DNA from: Lachnospiraceae bacterium UBA3332
GTDB lineage: Bacteria; Bacillota; Clostridia; Lachnospirales; Lachnospiraceae
Reading direction: 5' to 3'
Length of the DNA stretch: 13,934 nt
NCBI GenBank assembly: GCA_002361095.1
Contig: DERU01000036.1
Coordinates: 8,477-22,410 of the forward strand
Positions 1 to 7,044 of this stretch are shown piece after piece. Made by a program: the position numbers and the translations under genes. How positions within the stretch are numbered: the stretch's first letter is position 1; the number at the start of each line of letters is the position of its first letter. Under the pieces are notes generated by a model, which was given only the letters and a program-made list of their open reading frames with translations, had not been told where the DNA came from and searched no databases.

Positions 1-657
1 GGGGACAGTCATATGGAAGGGCTGCTGGAACAGGTTCGTGCCGGTATCCGGCGCGCTTTCCGGGAGAGATTGTTCGATGCCCGAAAGGGCTGTTATGCGG
101 ACGCTAATTTTGACGGCAGATTATCGGAACACGTCGGGGAGCATGCCAATATGGCCGCCATATACTGGGGCTTGTGCGGGAAAAGGCAGGCGCGGGAAAT
201 TGCGGAAGCGGTGCTGGTGACAAAAACCTGGCCGTTTACGGTGGCGGAACCCTTCGGAACCATGGTTACGCTGCGCGCTTTGGATAAAATCGGTTCCATG
301 GATTTGGCGTACCGGATTTTGAAGGAACGGTGGGGCGCATGGATGGTGGATAAAGGTTTTACTTCCACAACGGAAGAATGGGGCGCAAACGGAAGCTTTC
401 GCAGCGGCTCCTATCAGGGGATCATGCGGAGCCTGTCCCATGCCTGGTCGGCGGGCCCGGCCCAGTTTATGATACACCATACCATAGGCCTGCAGATCGT
501 CACACCGGGCTGCGGCAGAATCCGTCTGCATCCTGCGGATATCGGTACGGACTATCATATTGTGTGTCCGCTGCCGCAGGGAGATTTGACGGTGGAAAGC
601 AGGGGCAAAAAAGTGACGTATGCCGCGCCGGATGGGGTAGAGGTGGAAATGACGTAA
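1..657 (+). CDS. Alpha-L-rhamnosidase-like protein (GH78), C-terminal part
   Basis: The reading frame is open from the first base, so this is the 3' end of a gene that begins upstream; the ATG at 13 is internal. About 218 codons are present. The end of a six-hairpin (alpha/alpha)6 barrel can be read, with a TTEEW motif (codons 367-381) that matches the Glu-x-Trp block carrying the general base in GH78 rhamnosidases, so the Glu encoded at 373-375 is the likely base. It is followed by a SLSHAWSAGPAQF segment and a beta-rich tail with IRLHP, as in the C-terminal domain of GH78 enzymes. GH78 enzymes release terminal L-rhamnose from pectic rhamnogalacturonan, plant glycosides or bacterial polysaccharides. 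The neighbours are a beta-helix protein and a GH-A glycosidase, which fits pectin-type substrates. The general acid and any signal peptide lie outside the window. The family call is fairly sure; the substrate is inferred. Confidence 0.8.
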   Translation, partial: GDSHMEGLLEQVRAGIRRAFRERLFDARKGCYADANFDGRLSEHVGEHANMAAIYWGLCGKRQAREIAEAVLVTKTWPFTVAEPFGTMVTLRALDKIGSMDLAYRILKERWGAWMVDKGFTSTTEEWGANGSFRSGSYQGIMRSLSHAWSAGPAQFMIHHTIGLQIVTPGCGRIRLHPADIGTDYHIVCPLPQGDLTVESRGKKVTYAAPDGVEVEMT

Positions 658-736
658 ACGCATGATTTAACCCCGCAGAAACGGACAAGAAAACTGCGGA
701 TGTGGGAACCCGCCTGGCCGGATTTCCCATCGTACA

Positions 737-766
737 GCCGCGCAGGGCGCGGCATGGAGGTATATT
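737..766 (+). promoter_or_regulatory. GC hairpin and ribosome binding site ahead of a TTG start
   Basis: A perfect 7-bp GC stem (GCCGCGC at 737-743, loop AGG, GCGCGGC at 747-753) ends two bases before GGAGG at 756-760. That site sits 6 nt before TTG at 767 but 18 nt before the in-frame ATG at 779, so TTG is the supported start. The stem has no T-tract, so it is not an intrinsic terminator. It could damp translation or mark an RNA processing site, which is inference. Confidence 0.5.
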
Positions 767-3019
767 TTGGCGAAAAAAATGACATTCAGTTTTCCGTATG
801 GAGACCATTTGTATGAAAATCCGATTCCGGACAGCCGGGAACCGGAGACAGAGCCTTATGCAGGGGGAACAAGGTTTGCGTATCCGTTTTTGGCGGAATG
901 GCAGCCTTTGCAGAAGCTGGGACTTCTGGACGTGACAAAACCGCCGTTTTTGGCGGATCCGGACGGGCGGAAGGATTGTACGGATGCTTTGAACGAAGCG
1001 ATTCAAACTGCGCAGCGGTACCATTATGTGTGTTATTTCCCGTTGGGTACATACCGGATTTCGGATACCCTGCAGGCCGGGCAGTATATTTGGTGGGACG
1101 GCTATCCCTATGACGAATACCGGATTGTACAGAGAACCTATCCGGTGGTGCTGATGGGGGAACGCGCAAAGGACGAAAACGGAAACGTACAGCGGCCGAC
1201 AATTTATCTGGCCCCCTATTCGGAAGGCTTTACATTCCGGGACTGCCATAAGGAAGTGATTCATGTATACAACGGGGAAGCCCCGGAAGCAAACGCGGCG
1301 CCCGCCAGTATCGAGAATATGATTACCGGTCTGCACATCGCAATCGGGGAGGGAAACGTGGGGGCTGTGGGCGTGTCGTTTTATGCCGCGCAGGGCTGTT
1401 CCCTGGAAGATTGCGTGATCGACGTAGGGGACGGGTACTGCGGCTTGTGGGGAGCGGCCGGAAACGGGGGCAGCCATGCGCAGAATCTCATCCGGGGAGG
1501 ACGCGTAGGGGCGGATTTATCCAAAGGTACGCCGGGCGCGGCCATGAGCGGTTTTGTTTTTGACCACCAAAGGGAACATGCGATTATTGCGGGAGCCAAG
1601 CAGGCGGTGGATTTTGTGGGATGCGCCATTTATACGGCTTCCCCGCTTCCGCCGGTGGTATCCTTCGGGGGAACCTATGAACTGTTTCATCAGGGACAGC
1701 TTTCCCTGATCGACTGCATCGTGGCGTTTGATACGCCCATGGGACAGGGGAAGATACAGGCGGCGGTCAGCGGACGGGAGAGCATGTATCTGCGGAATGT
1801 GTATGTGCGCAATGCCACCCATTTTGTATGGAATCCGGACGGCTCCCGCCTTGCCACACCGTCAAAAGAATGGAGCCGGGTGGAAGAGTTTGTCCACGGG
1901 ATCAGTTCCATGCCCCACGAGGGCAGGGTCTATCCATCCCCCATTTATTTGGAAGGGAAAAAGCTGCGGGAGAACATTTGGTACAAAAAGGTGGAGTGCG
2001 CCGTGCCGCCTTCTGACCTGTTGGAAAAACACCGGTATGAACTGCCCTTATGGCAGGATGTCCTGCCGTACAACGTGAAAAGTTTCGGGGCGGCGGGGGA
2101 CGGCGTTGCGGACGATACGGCGGCCCTCCAGAAAGCCATAGACCAAAATGAGTATGTATTTCTTCCCAAAGGCTATTACCGGATTACGGACACGCTGCAT
2201 TTGCGGGCGGATACGAAGCTGGTAGGGGTGGCGCAGGGGCTTTCGCAGATATTGGTCACACAGTCGGCGGACGGGGCGTTTGCCGGAATAAAGGAACCGG
2301 TGCCGGCAATCGATACGCCGGATACAAAGGACGCGTCGGTGGTTTTGGCATACTGCGGACTGGTCACTTCCAGGACGCAGCCCGATATTTATGCGCTGCA
2401 TTGGCGTGTGGCGGGGAAATCGGTCTTGCGCAATTTTGCTTTTTACGCGGATGTGGGATACCGCATTACCTGGATCACAAAGGAACGCTGCCACCCGTGG
2501 ATTTTGGTCACGGGAAACGGGGGCGGCAGATGGTATAATTTCTGGTGCGATATCACGCAGGGAGGAAAGGATTACCGCATTTTGCGCGTGCAGGGGACAC
2601 GGCAGCCCTTTGCGATCTACGCCTGCAATGTGGAGCATTCCCGAGCCGATTATGAGATGGATATTCTGGACTGTAAAAATATTGTGATTTATAACCTGAA
2701 AAGCGAGTGTAACACGCCGGATCTGCTCATCAAAGATTCCGACAATATCGCGCTCTTTTCCCAGGGGGGCGATGCCACCACCTATCCCGGCGGCGCGCTG
2801 TATCATATCGAAAATTGTACGAATTTTACCTGTACCCTGCTCTATGATTACCGGATCAACTGCAGCGGGCACGGGCCGGAGTATTTCAGCGGCACATGGT
2901 TTGATCCCGATAGCTGGCACATGCTGACGGAAAGCGCGCCGGACGGCAGCACAGTCACGACGCCGCCCTGCGAAAGACCCTGCCTGTATAAGAGGGGGAA
3001 TTACCGGGATTGTTTTTGA
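767..3019 (+). CDS. Two-module pectate lyase superfamily (beta-helix) protein
   Basis: This is a 750-residue protein starting at TTG 767, chosen because GGAGG lies 6 nt upstream. Two halves each begin like the Pectate_lyase_3 (PF12708) / GH28-related fold: residues about 60-110 contain DCTDALNEAI followed by a YFPLGTYRISDTL strand, and residues 437-485 contain VKSFGAAGDGVADDTAALQ followed by VFLPKGYYRITDTLHL. Both halves then continue with Gly/Asn-rich, irregularly spaced short strands typical of right-handed parallel beta-helices. No signal peptide or membrane segment is seen, so a cytoplasmic location is likely. Proteins of this fold are lyases, glycosidases or epimerases acting on uronic-acid polymers; I could not assign catalytic residues or a CAZy family. 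It lies 109 nt after the GH78 gene and 103 nt before the GH-A gene, same strand, with no convincing terminator between, so the three are probably one operon. The fold is fairly sure, the activity unknown. Confidence 0.75.
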   Translation: MAKKMTFSFPYGDHLYENPIPDSREPETEPYAGGTRFAYPFLAEWQPLQKLGLLDVTKPPFLADPDGRKDCTDALNEAIQTAQRYHYVCYFPLGTYRISDTLQAGQYIWWDGYPYDEYRIVQRTYPVVLMGERAKDENGNVQRPTIYLAPYSEGFTFRDCHKEVIHVYNGEAPEANAAPASIENMITGLHIAIGEGNVGAVGVSFYAAQGCSLEDCVIDVGDGYCGLWGAAGNGGSHAQNLIRGGRVGADLSKGTPGAAMSGFVFDHQREHAIIAGAKQAVDFVGCAIYTASPLPPVVSFGGTYELFHQGQLSLIDCIVAFDTPMGQGKIQAAVSGRESMYLRNVYVRNATHFVWNPDGSRLATPSKEWSRVEEFVHGISSMPHEGRVYPSPIYLEGKKLRENIWYKKVECAVPPSDLLEKHRYELPLWQDVLPYNVKSFGAAGDGVADDTAALQKAIDQNEYVFLPKGYYRITDTLHLRADTKLVGVAQGLSQILVTQSADGAFAGIKEPVPAIDTPDTKDASVVLAYCGLVTSRTQPDIYALHWRVAGKSVLRNFAFYADVGYRITWITKERCHPWILVTGNGGGRWYNFWCDITQGGKDYRILRVQGTRQPFAIYACNVEHSRADYEMDILDCKNIVIYNLKSECNTPDLLIKDSDNIALFSQGGDATTYPGGALYHIENCTNFTCTLLYDYRINCSGHGPEYFSGTWFDPDSWHMLTESAPDGSTVTTPPCERPCLYKRGNYRDCF

Positions 3020-3122
3020 AAGGAAAAACCGGGGCATTTCTCAAACACACTCTGGGATATATGGTATGACAACTTTACGTTTGCGGCTGCTGCGCGGGCG
3101 CAGGCGGGAACGGAGGATTTTG

Positions 3123-4127
3123 ATGGACAAAAAACAACAGATCAGGGGGACGGTGTATTTTCCGTCCCGCGCCTATAACGCTTATCAGACATGGCTGTAT
3201 TTTGAGGAAAAGGAAATCGCGCGGGATTTCGGTTATGCAAAGGATGCCGGTATAAACGCCCTGCGTATTTTTACCAGCTACGAATATTGGCAGGAGGAGC
3301 CGGAAGCGTTTTGGCAGAAGTGGGAGACTTTGTTAGTGCTGGCGGCACAGCGGGACATTTTGGTGATGCCCATCCTGTTTGAAAACTGCGGCCGGGAACC
3401 GTCACAGGAAAATAGGTCGGATCAAAACCCGTACACTGCCGTCTGCATACAGTCGCCGGGACGCAGGGTGACGGGAAAGAAGGAGTTGTGGGAGGAGCCT
3501 GCCGCTTATGTCCGGGAATTTATGGAACGCTACGCCGATGACCCAAGGCTTGCGGCGATTGAAACGATGAATGAGCCCCACGAGGAAACCGGGGATATTC
3601 CTTTTGCCCAGTTTGTGACGCAGACCGCTTACGGTTTGAGGGGGAATGTGCCTTTGAGTGTGGGCTGTATGCGTCTGCACCACAATCTGTATTTTGCACA
3701 GTGGCTGGGTGTCTATCAGTTTCACGATAATTTTCCTTCCGATTTGGAAGCGTTTCGGAAGGAACTGCAGGAAGCGGTCAGCCTGCAGGAAAGGACAGGT
3801 AAGCCGGTGTGGCTTTCGGAATGGCAGCGACTGCGGCTGGGCGGACCCGGATGGAAGCAGGCCGTGATTCCCGAAACGGACAAAATGCCGGATCTTGCCT
3901 CCCTGGCGGAGACAGTATATGAAAGCGGACTCGGCAGCTTTTTCTGGTCGCTTATGGTAAAACCGGCCTATTTGCCGGACCAGCGGATCAACGGAACGTT
4001 CAACGGCCTGTTTCATGAGGACGGGCGCGTGTATAGCGCGGCGGATTATCTGGCCGTTTCGGGAAAAGAAAAGTCCCCGGAAGAGTTGGCGCAGCGCCCC
4101 GCCTGGTACACCGGACAATTGACTTAA
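3123..4127 (+). CDS. Clan GH-A (GH5-like) glycoside hydrolase
   Basis: This is a 334-residue protein. The start at 3123 is chosen because GGAGG at 3112-3116 is 6 nt upstream; the frame is open further up, but that part is Arg-rich and unlike a protein start. It reads as a (beta/alpha)8 barrel: an early strand AGINALRIFTSYEYW, a strand ILVMPILFENCG, then IETMNEPHEE, in which Glu151 of the NEP motif is the expected acid/base. Near the end of the barrel, KPVWLSEWQ places Glu233 as the expected nucleophile, followed by a GLGSFFWSLM strand. These two Glu positions are diagnostic of retaining clan GH-A enzymes. No signal peptide is present. GH5-like proteins include cellulases, mannanases and exo-glycosidases, so the substrate cannot be read from sequence alone. 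Context (GH78, pectate-lyase-like protein) suggests a plant cell-wall oligosaccharide. It is the last gene of the leading operon. Confidence 0.75.
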   Translation: MDKKQQIRGTVYFPSRAYNAYQTWLYFEEKEIARDFGYAKDAGINALRIFTSYEYWQEEPEAFWQKWETLLVLAAQRDILVMPILFENCGREPSQENRSDQNPYTAVCIQSPGRRVTGKKELWEEPAAYVREFMERYADDPRLAAIETMNEPHEETGDIPFAQFVTQTAYGLRGNVPLSVGCMRLHHNLYFAQWLGVYQFHDNFPSDLEAFRKELQEAVSLQERTGKPVWLSEWQRLRLGGPGWKQAVIPETDKMPDLASLAETVYESGLGSFFWSLMVKPAYLPDQRINGTFNGLFHEDGRVYSAADYLAVSGKEKSPEELAQRPAWYTGQLT

Positions 4128-4171
4128 GAACGCGGCCTTAGCGGTATGGAGCGCGTTCCGGCAGGGGATCC

Positions 4172-4201
4172 CTTTTCCGGCTTCGGTGCAAGCCGGAAAG
4201 G
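4172..4201. terminator. Terminator-like hairpin between convergent genes
   Basis: A 12-bp stem (10 perfect pairs TTTCCGGCTT/AAGCCGGAAA plus a T-G and a C-G pair) with a 6-nt loop lies between the GH-A gene (+) and the cytidylate kinase-like gene (-). Neither strand shows a good T-tract after the stem, so it would be a weak or bidirectional terminator. Confidence 0.4.
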
Positions 4202-4211
4202 AATTGTCCGT

Positions 4212-4811
4212 TTAGCCTTTCACGGCTTCTGTCAGTAACCGGACGCACAGATCAATGCCAAGCTTTCCGGCATCGAGATACACTTCATAATACTGCGGAT
4301 CGCTCCATACCCAATTGGTCACGGAGTTATAAAATCCGCTCCGTCTCTTATCGTTCTTTTTCAGCGCATTTTCGGCTTCCGGCTGCAGGATGCCTTCCTT
4401 TTCTATGGCCCTTTGGATCCGTTTCTCTTTTTCCGCATGGATAAATACCTTCAGATTGGTTTCTTTTTCCCGGAGAATGTAGCCGGACGCCCGCCCTACA
4501 ATGACGCAATGACCTTCTTTGGCGACTTCTTCGATAATGCGTTTTTCTTCAAGGAAAAGCTTATCCGCCAAAGGCAGTTCTTTGCTGTGGGCAGAGCCTC
4601 CAAAAGGGGTTCGGGACAGATTAAACAAAATGCCGCCCGAACTGCTTTCTTCGAGGCCCTCTATCTGCGTATAGGGAATATCGAGATTTTTTGCCGCTTC
4701 CAAGAGGATGTTTCTGTCATAAAATTTGTATCCCAGCGCTTTGGCCAGCTTTTTGCCGATTTCGTTCCCCCCGCTGGCATAACGCCGTTCAATGGTTACA
4801 ATATTGTACAT
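4212..4811 (-). CDS. Cytidylate kinase-like family protein
   Basis: This 199-residue protein resembles the Cytidylate_kin2 group (PF13189). The N-terminus IERRYASGGNEIGKKLAKAL is the variant P-loop seen in this family (usually xREYGSGGxxIGxxLA), followed by YKFYDRNILLEAA, and VIVGRASGYIL in the middle matches the conserved core strand. The Arg/Lys-rich stretch KNDKRRSGFYNSVTN resembles the lid that contacts phosphates. Family members are P-loop NMP-kinase-like proteins common in Clostridia; most have no proven substrate and they accompany, rather than replace, the true Cmk. An AAGGGGG ribosome binding site lies 6 nt before the ATG. It faces away from the MGMT-type gene and has its own promoter. 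The family is sure; the biochemical role is not. Confidence 0.85.
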   Translation of the reverse strand: MYNIVTIERRYASGGNEIGKKLAKALGYKFYDRNILLEAAKNLDIPYTQIEGLEESSSGGILFNLSRTPFGGSAHSKELPLADKLFLEEKRIIEEVAKEGHCVIVGRASGYILREKETNLKVFIHAEKEKRIQRAIEKEGILQPEAENALKKNDKRRSGFYNSVTNWVWSDPQYYEVYLDAGKLGIDLCVRLLTEAVKG

Positions 4812-4847
4812 AAGTACGCCCCCTTTCGATGAATTTTCCTTTCTCTT

Positions 4848-4875
4848 ATTATAACATTTTCCGGATATATCTCAA
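4848..4875 (-). promoter_or_regulatory. Promoter of the cytidylate kinase-like gene
   Basis: Read on the minus strand, TTGAGA (4870-4875) is followed by a 16-nt spacer and TATAAT (4848-4853). The spacer ends in TGT, giving an extended -10 (TGTTATAAT). The predicted transcript start is about 30 nt before the ATG at 4811. This is a sigma-70/SigA type promoter. Confidence 0.75.
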
Positions 4876-5044
4876 TCTGTTTTTTGAAATTTGTAAAAAA
4901 TTCATAAAACCGATACGGATGGAAGTCCGATTTACAGGCAGGGAAGGAGGGCGCGGGTATCGGGAGGGCCATTGTCCCTTCCGCCGCCCGTGCCCTTCTG
5001 TACCGGCCGCAAAATTGATTTCCGTGCTTAGGAGTAATCCATAC
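4876..5044. other. Intergenic stretch without a recognised gene
   Basis: The gene-free gap between the divergent cytidylate kinase-like and MGMT-type genes runs from 4812 to 5207. It holds the two promoters annotated separately and a purine/GC-rich segment around 4935-5010 with short GGAAGG/CCTTCC and GGGCGCGGG/CCCGTGCCC complementarities. These are not arranged as one clean stem. I see no RNA gene or repeat. Confidence 0.5.
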
Positions 5045-5073
5045 TTGCCAGGATGTGAATAAACAATTATGAT
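5045..5073 (+). promoter_or_regulatory. Promoter of the MGMT-type gene
   Basis: TTGCCA (5045-5050), a 17-nt spacer and TATGAT (5068-5073) form a good SigA-type promoter. It would give a leader of roughly 125-130 nt before the ATG at 5208. No Ada-box or SOS (GAAC-N4-GTTC) operator is evident near it. Confidence 0.65.
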
Positions 5074-5207
5074 GGAACAGAAAGTGTGGACAAGTGAGAA
5101 CGGCAGTGCAGATGCGGCTGTATTCTGCCGGAGGCGTATGCCGGGCAGGAAATTTGGGGCTGCTGCCTGCGGGTGGCGGCGGAAACGGCCGGGATTTAGG
5201 AGGACAT

Positions 5208-5516
5208 ATGTGTGCGGTGCTGACAGAAAGTTTAATTTATGAAATCCTTTCCGTGGTGGAGGAGATTCCGGAAGGGAAGGTTGCTTCCTACGGACAGATT
5301 GCGAAACTGATCGGAAGGGATAAAAACGCAAGGCTGGTGGGAAAAGTCCTGGGAATGTCGGAATACTATGGTACCTATCCGTGCCACCGCGTGGTAAACC
5401 AGGCAGGGAGGCTGGCCCCCTGCTTCCATGACCAGCGGGAACTTCTGCTGGGGGAAAAAGTCGAATTCCTGGATGACACGCATGTGGACATGAAAAAATG
5501 CAGATGGGACTGTTGA
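5208..5516 (+). CDS. Minimal MGMT-family DNA alkyltransferase-type protein
   Basis: This is a 102-residue protein that consists only of the DNA-binding/active-site domain of O6-methylguanine-DNA methyltransferases. The start at 5208 has AGGAGG at 5198-5203, 4 nt upstream; the frame is open further upstream but without ribosome binding site support. Visible motifs are GKVASYGQIAKLIG (helix-turn-helix entry), Arg42 in NARLVGKVLG (the arginine finger that flips the base) and YPCHRVV with Cys59 as the alkyl acceptor. Because the PCHR cysteine is kept, this is not a classical alkyltransferase-like protein (ATL), in which it is Trp or Ala. The full-length enzymes (about 160-180 aa) have an N-terminal domain that is absent here. 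It would repair alkylated guanine in the cytoplasm, acting once per molecule, or signal damage to nucleotide excision repair. It has its own promoter and converges on the beta-lactamase gene 27 nt away. Confidence 0.85.
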   Translation: MCAVLTESLIYEILSVVEEIPEGKVASYGQIAKLIGRDKNARLVGKVLGMSEYYGTYPCHRVVNQAGRLAPCFHDQRELLLGEKVEFLDDTHVDMKKCRWDC

Positions 5517-5543
5517 GACTGTCAGGCAGTCCTGTCCGGTAAG

Positions 5544-6545
5544 TTACGAATTTTGGGCGTAATAGTCCGTTAACAGCGCAACGGCAATTTGTTTGGCAAT
5601 GGCGCTGGATGCATTTTTGCCGTCCGTTTTGCCGAGATAAACACAAAAATAAAGAGTTTCCCCCGCGTTCTCGGAAAATCCGGTATACCACGCATCGACT
5701 GTTACGCCTTGCGCCTTGCCCATTCCTGTTTTTCCATATAGGGAAAAAGCGGTTTGTTCCTGGTCGGCAGCGGCCATTACCCGCTTCAATTCCTGCAGTG
5801 TTTCTGCGGAATAGGAAGAATTATTTCCGAAGATGCGCTCCATCACTTGTGTCTGTTCTTTTGGGGAGATGGCCAGTGACGATTCGATCCAAAAACCGGT
5901 CAGGGCACGGTTTTGATTGTTGGTATTTTGCCGTCCTTCCCAGTCGGAGATGTCGCAGTTGCCGTATTGGAGCCGGTTCAATTCTTCCTGCAGCAGGTCA
6001 GGCCCGATCTCGTCAATGACTTCCCGGAAATACCAGACGCAGGAATCGCGGAATGCCTGTTCAAAATCGGTGTCCCGGTTCCAATTTTCGTTCCAGAAGG
6101 ATTCCCCGCTCCAGGTACGTGTGGAATCCTGTGGGGAGAGAATTTTATGTTCCAAGGCAATCAGGGAGGAAATGATTTTGAAGGTGGAACACGGTGAAGT
6201 CCGGGTTGCGGCCAGTTCTTCATTATAAATCATATACCGATTGTTCGTGGCATCGTAAAAAACGGCGGCGCCGTTAAAACCGTCAAAGTAATCCGCCCAG
6301 TCCATTTCCGCCTGTTCCGGATTGGGCGGTGTGCTTTCGTCCGAAGCATCTGCAGATGTTTCCGGCTCCGGCCTTGCGGTTTCGGTTTGGTAAATGGTTT
6401 CCGGTTCGCTTTCCGGTGAGGTCGGTTCTTCCGGAAGGCTGCCGGTGTGGGAACAGCCTGTCAAAATCAGCGTGCACAGGACTGCCAAAAAAAATTGCTT
6501 TTTCATTTCGGTGGGTTTCTCCATGTTGTCTGTATATTTCCGCAT
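5544..6545 (-). CDS. Lipoprotein class D (OXA-type) beta-lactamase
   Basis: This 333-residue protein shows all class D hallmarks: Ser120-Thr-Phe-Lys123 (nucleophile and the lysine expected to be carbamylated), Ser168-Cys-Val170 (SxV), Tyr194-Gly-Asn196 (YGN) and Lys272-Thr-Gly274 (KTG). The STFK-to-SxV distance of 48 residues equals that of class D enzymes in standard numbering (70 to 118). The FWIESSLAISPKEQ block is also typical. It hydrolyses beta-lactams outside the membrane. The N-terminus has a hydrophobic signal and lipobox LTGC with Cys31, then an acidic, Pro/Glu/Ser/Thr-rich tether of about 50 residues, so it should be anchored to the cell surface. The start at 6545 has GGGAG 8 nt upstream; Met14 (MKKQFF) is an alternative. 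No blaI/blaR1-type regulator lies beside it. A penicillin-binding sensor domain is the main alternative, but there is no attached signalling domain. Confidence 0.85.
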   Translation of the reverse strand: MRKYTDNMEKPTEMKKQFFLAVLCTLILTGCSHTGSLPEEPTSPESEPETIYQTETARPEPETSADASDESTPPNPEQAEMDWADYFDGFNGAAVFYDATNNRYMIYNEELAATRTSPCSTFKIISSLIALEHKILSPQDSTRTWSGESFWNENWNRDTDFEQAFRDSCVWYFREVIDEIGPDLLQEELNRLQYGNCDISDWEGRQNTNNQNRALTGFWIESSLAISPKEQTQVMERIFGNNSSYSAETLQELKRVMAAADQEQTAFSLYGKTGMGKAQGVTVDAWYTGFSENAGETLYFCVYLGKTDGKNASSAIAKQIAVALLTDYYAQNS

Positions 6546-6600
6546 CCCAGCCGCTCCCGGTTTTTCTTATTTTTATGGCGAACGGCCGGTGGGCTTTGTC

Positions 6601-6629
6601 ATTATACAATGTCTTTTCTGTTCTGTCAA
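6601..6629 (-). promoter_or_regulatory. Consensus promoter of the beta-lactamase gene
   Basis: On the minus strand, a perfect TTGACA (6624-6629), a 17-nt spacer and a perfect TATAAT (6601-6606) precede the gene. The leader would be about 50 nt. A partial dyad (CATTGTATAATG) overlaps the -10 element, but I see no clear TACA-N-TGTA BlaI/MecI operator pair. Confidence 0.85.
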
Positions 6630-7044
6630 AGGAAGGAAAGGGGTATGGAAATTCATTTTGCAGGCAAGCCGGGGGAGCGCAGGCGGGCAGGACAGGCAGT
6701 GGGGAATAAAGGAGGTCATAGATTGAAAAATAAGCCTGATGGCTTATTTTTCACACGGCTGTTTGCGCCGGAGCGTCGCGTTTTGCCGTGTTTGGCGTTT
6801 CTGCTTTATGCCATCTGCAAAAGGAACGAAATTGCGATATTCCCGGTTTTGGTGTTCACAATTTGTCATATTTTGCATGGAGCTGCGAACTTTATCCTTT
6901 GATCCCATCCCGGAGCGCGTTTGAAAAATCATTCCCGTCGGCTATACGTCCCATTTTGTGCGATCTTTGCGCTAAATTCAGGTTACAGCCGGTAAGAGCC
7001 AGAAAGTGAATGCCTCTGATAAGGCATGGCTTTTGGGTGTTTTG
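6630..7044. other. Gene-poor intergenic region
   Basis: Between the beta-lactamase promoter and the palindromic element I find no convincing gene. Short frames exist on both strands (for example 6645-6902 +), but they have no recognisable domain and cross a perfect hairpin. Besides the hairpin at 6726-6751 there is a second stem, ACACGGC/GCCGTGT (6753-6759 with 6785-6791), and a 6-bp stem ATGCCT/AGGCAT (7010-7015 with 7022-7027). A weak promoter-like pair, TTGAAA (6921-6926) and TATACG (6943-6948, 16-nt spacer), points toward the palindrome at 7045. Confidence 0.4.
6726..6751. terminator. Perfect 11-bp AT-rich hairpin, bidirectional terminator candidate
   Basis: AAAAATAAGCC (6726-6736), loop TGAT, GGCTTATTTTT (6741-6751) is a perfect stem-loop with A and T tracts at its base, the shape of a bidirectional intrinsic terminator. 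It ends no recognisable gene on either side: the nearest upstream + gene ends at 5516, and the DeoR gene to the right ends its minus-strand reading frame at 7332. It may terminate a small RNA or DeoR read-through. Confidence 0.55.

Noticed and set aside
500..1477. Long minus-strand open frame opposite the beta-helix gene start
   Set aside because: It is rich in Pro, Arg, His and Cys without domain features, and it lies opposite two well-supported genes; it is a shadow of their codon bias.
2048..3037. Long minus-strand open frame (329 codons) opposite the beta-helix gene
   Set aside because: No family resemblance, and the + strand protein in this stretch has clear beta-helix motifs.
3402..4118. 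Minus-strand open frame opposite the GH-A gene
   Set aside because: The + strand has the catalytic NEP and SEW motifs; the antisense product looks random.
5094..5207. N-terminal extension of the MGMT-type protein
   Set aside because: The frame is open, but the good ribosome binding site (5198-5203) and the family start both point to 5208.
4849..5691. Minus-strand open frame of 280 codons spanning the MGMT-type gene
   Set aside because: It crosses two promoters and a solid gene, and its composition (Pro, Arg, Ser, Cys) is that of a shadow.
6645..6902. Possible small hydrophobic protein on the + strand
   Set aside because: It runs through a perfect terminator-like hairpin, has no recognisable domain, and only a mediocre ribosome binding site.
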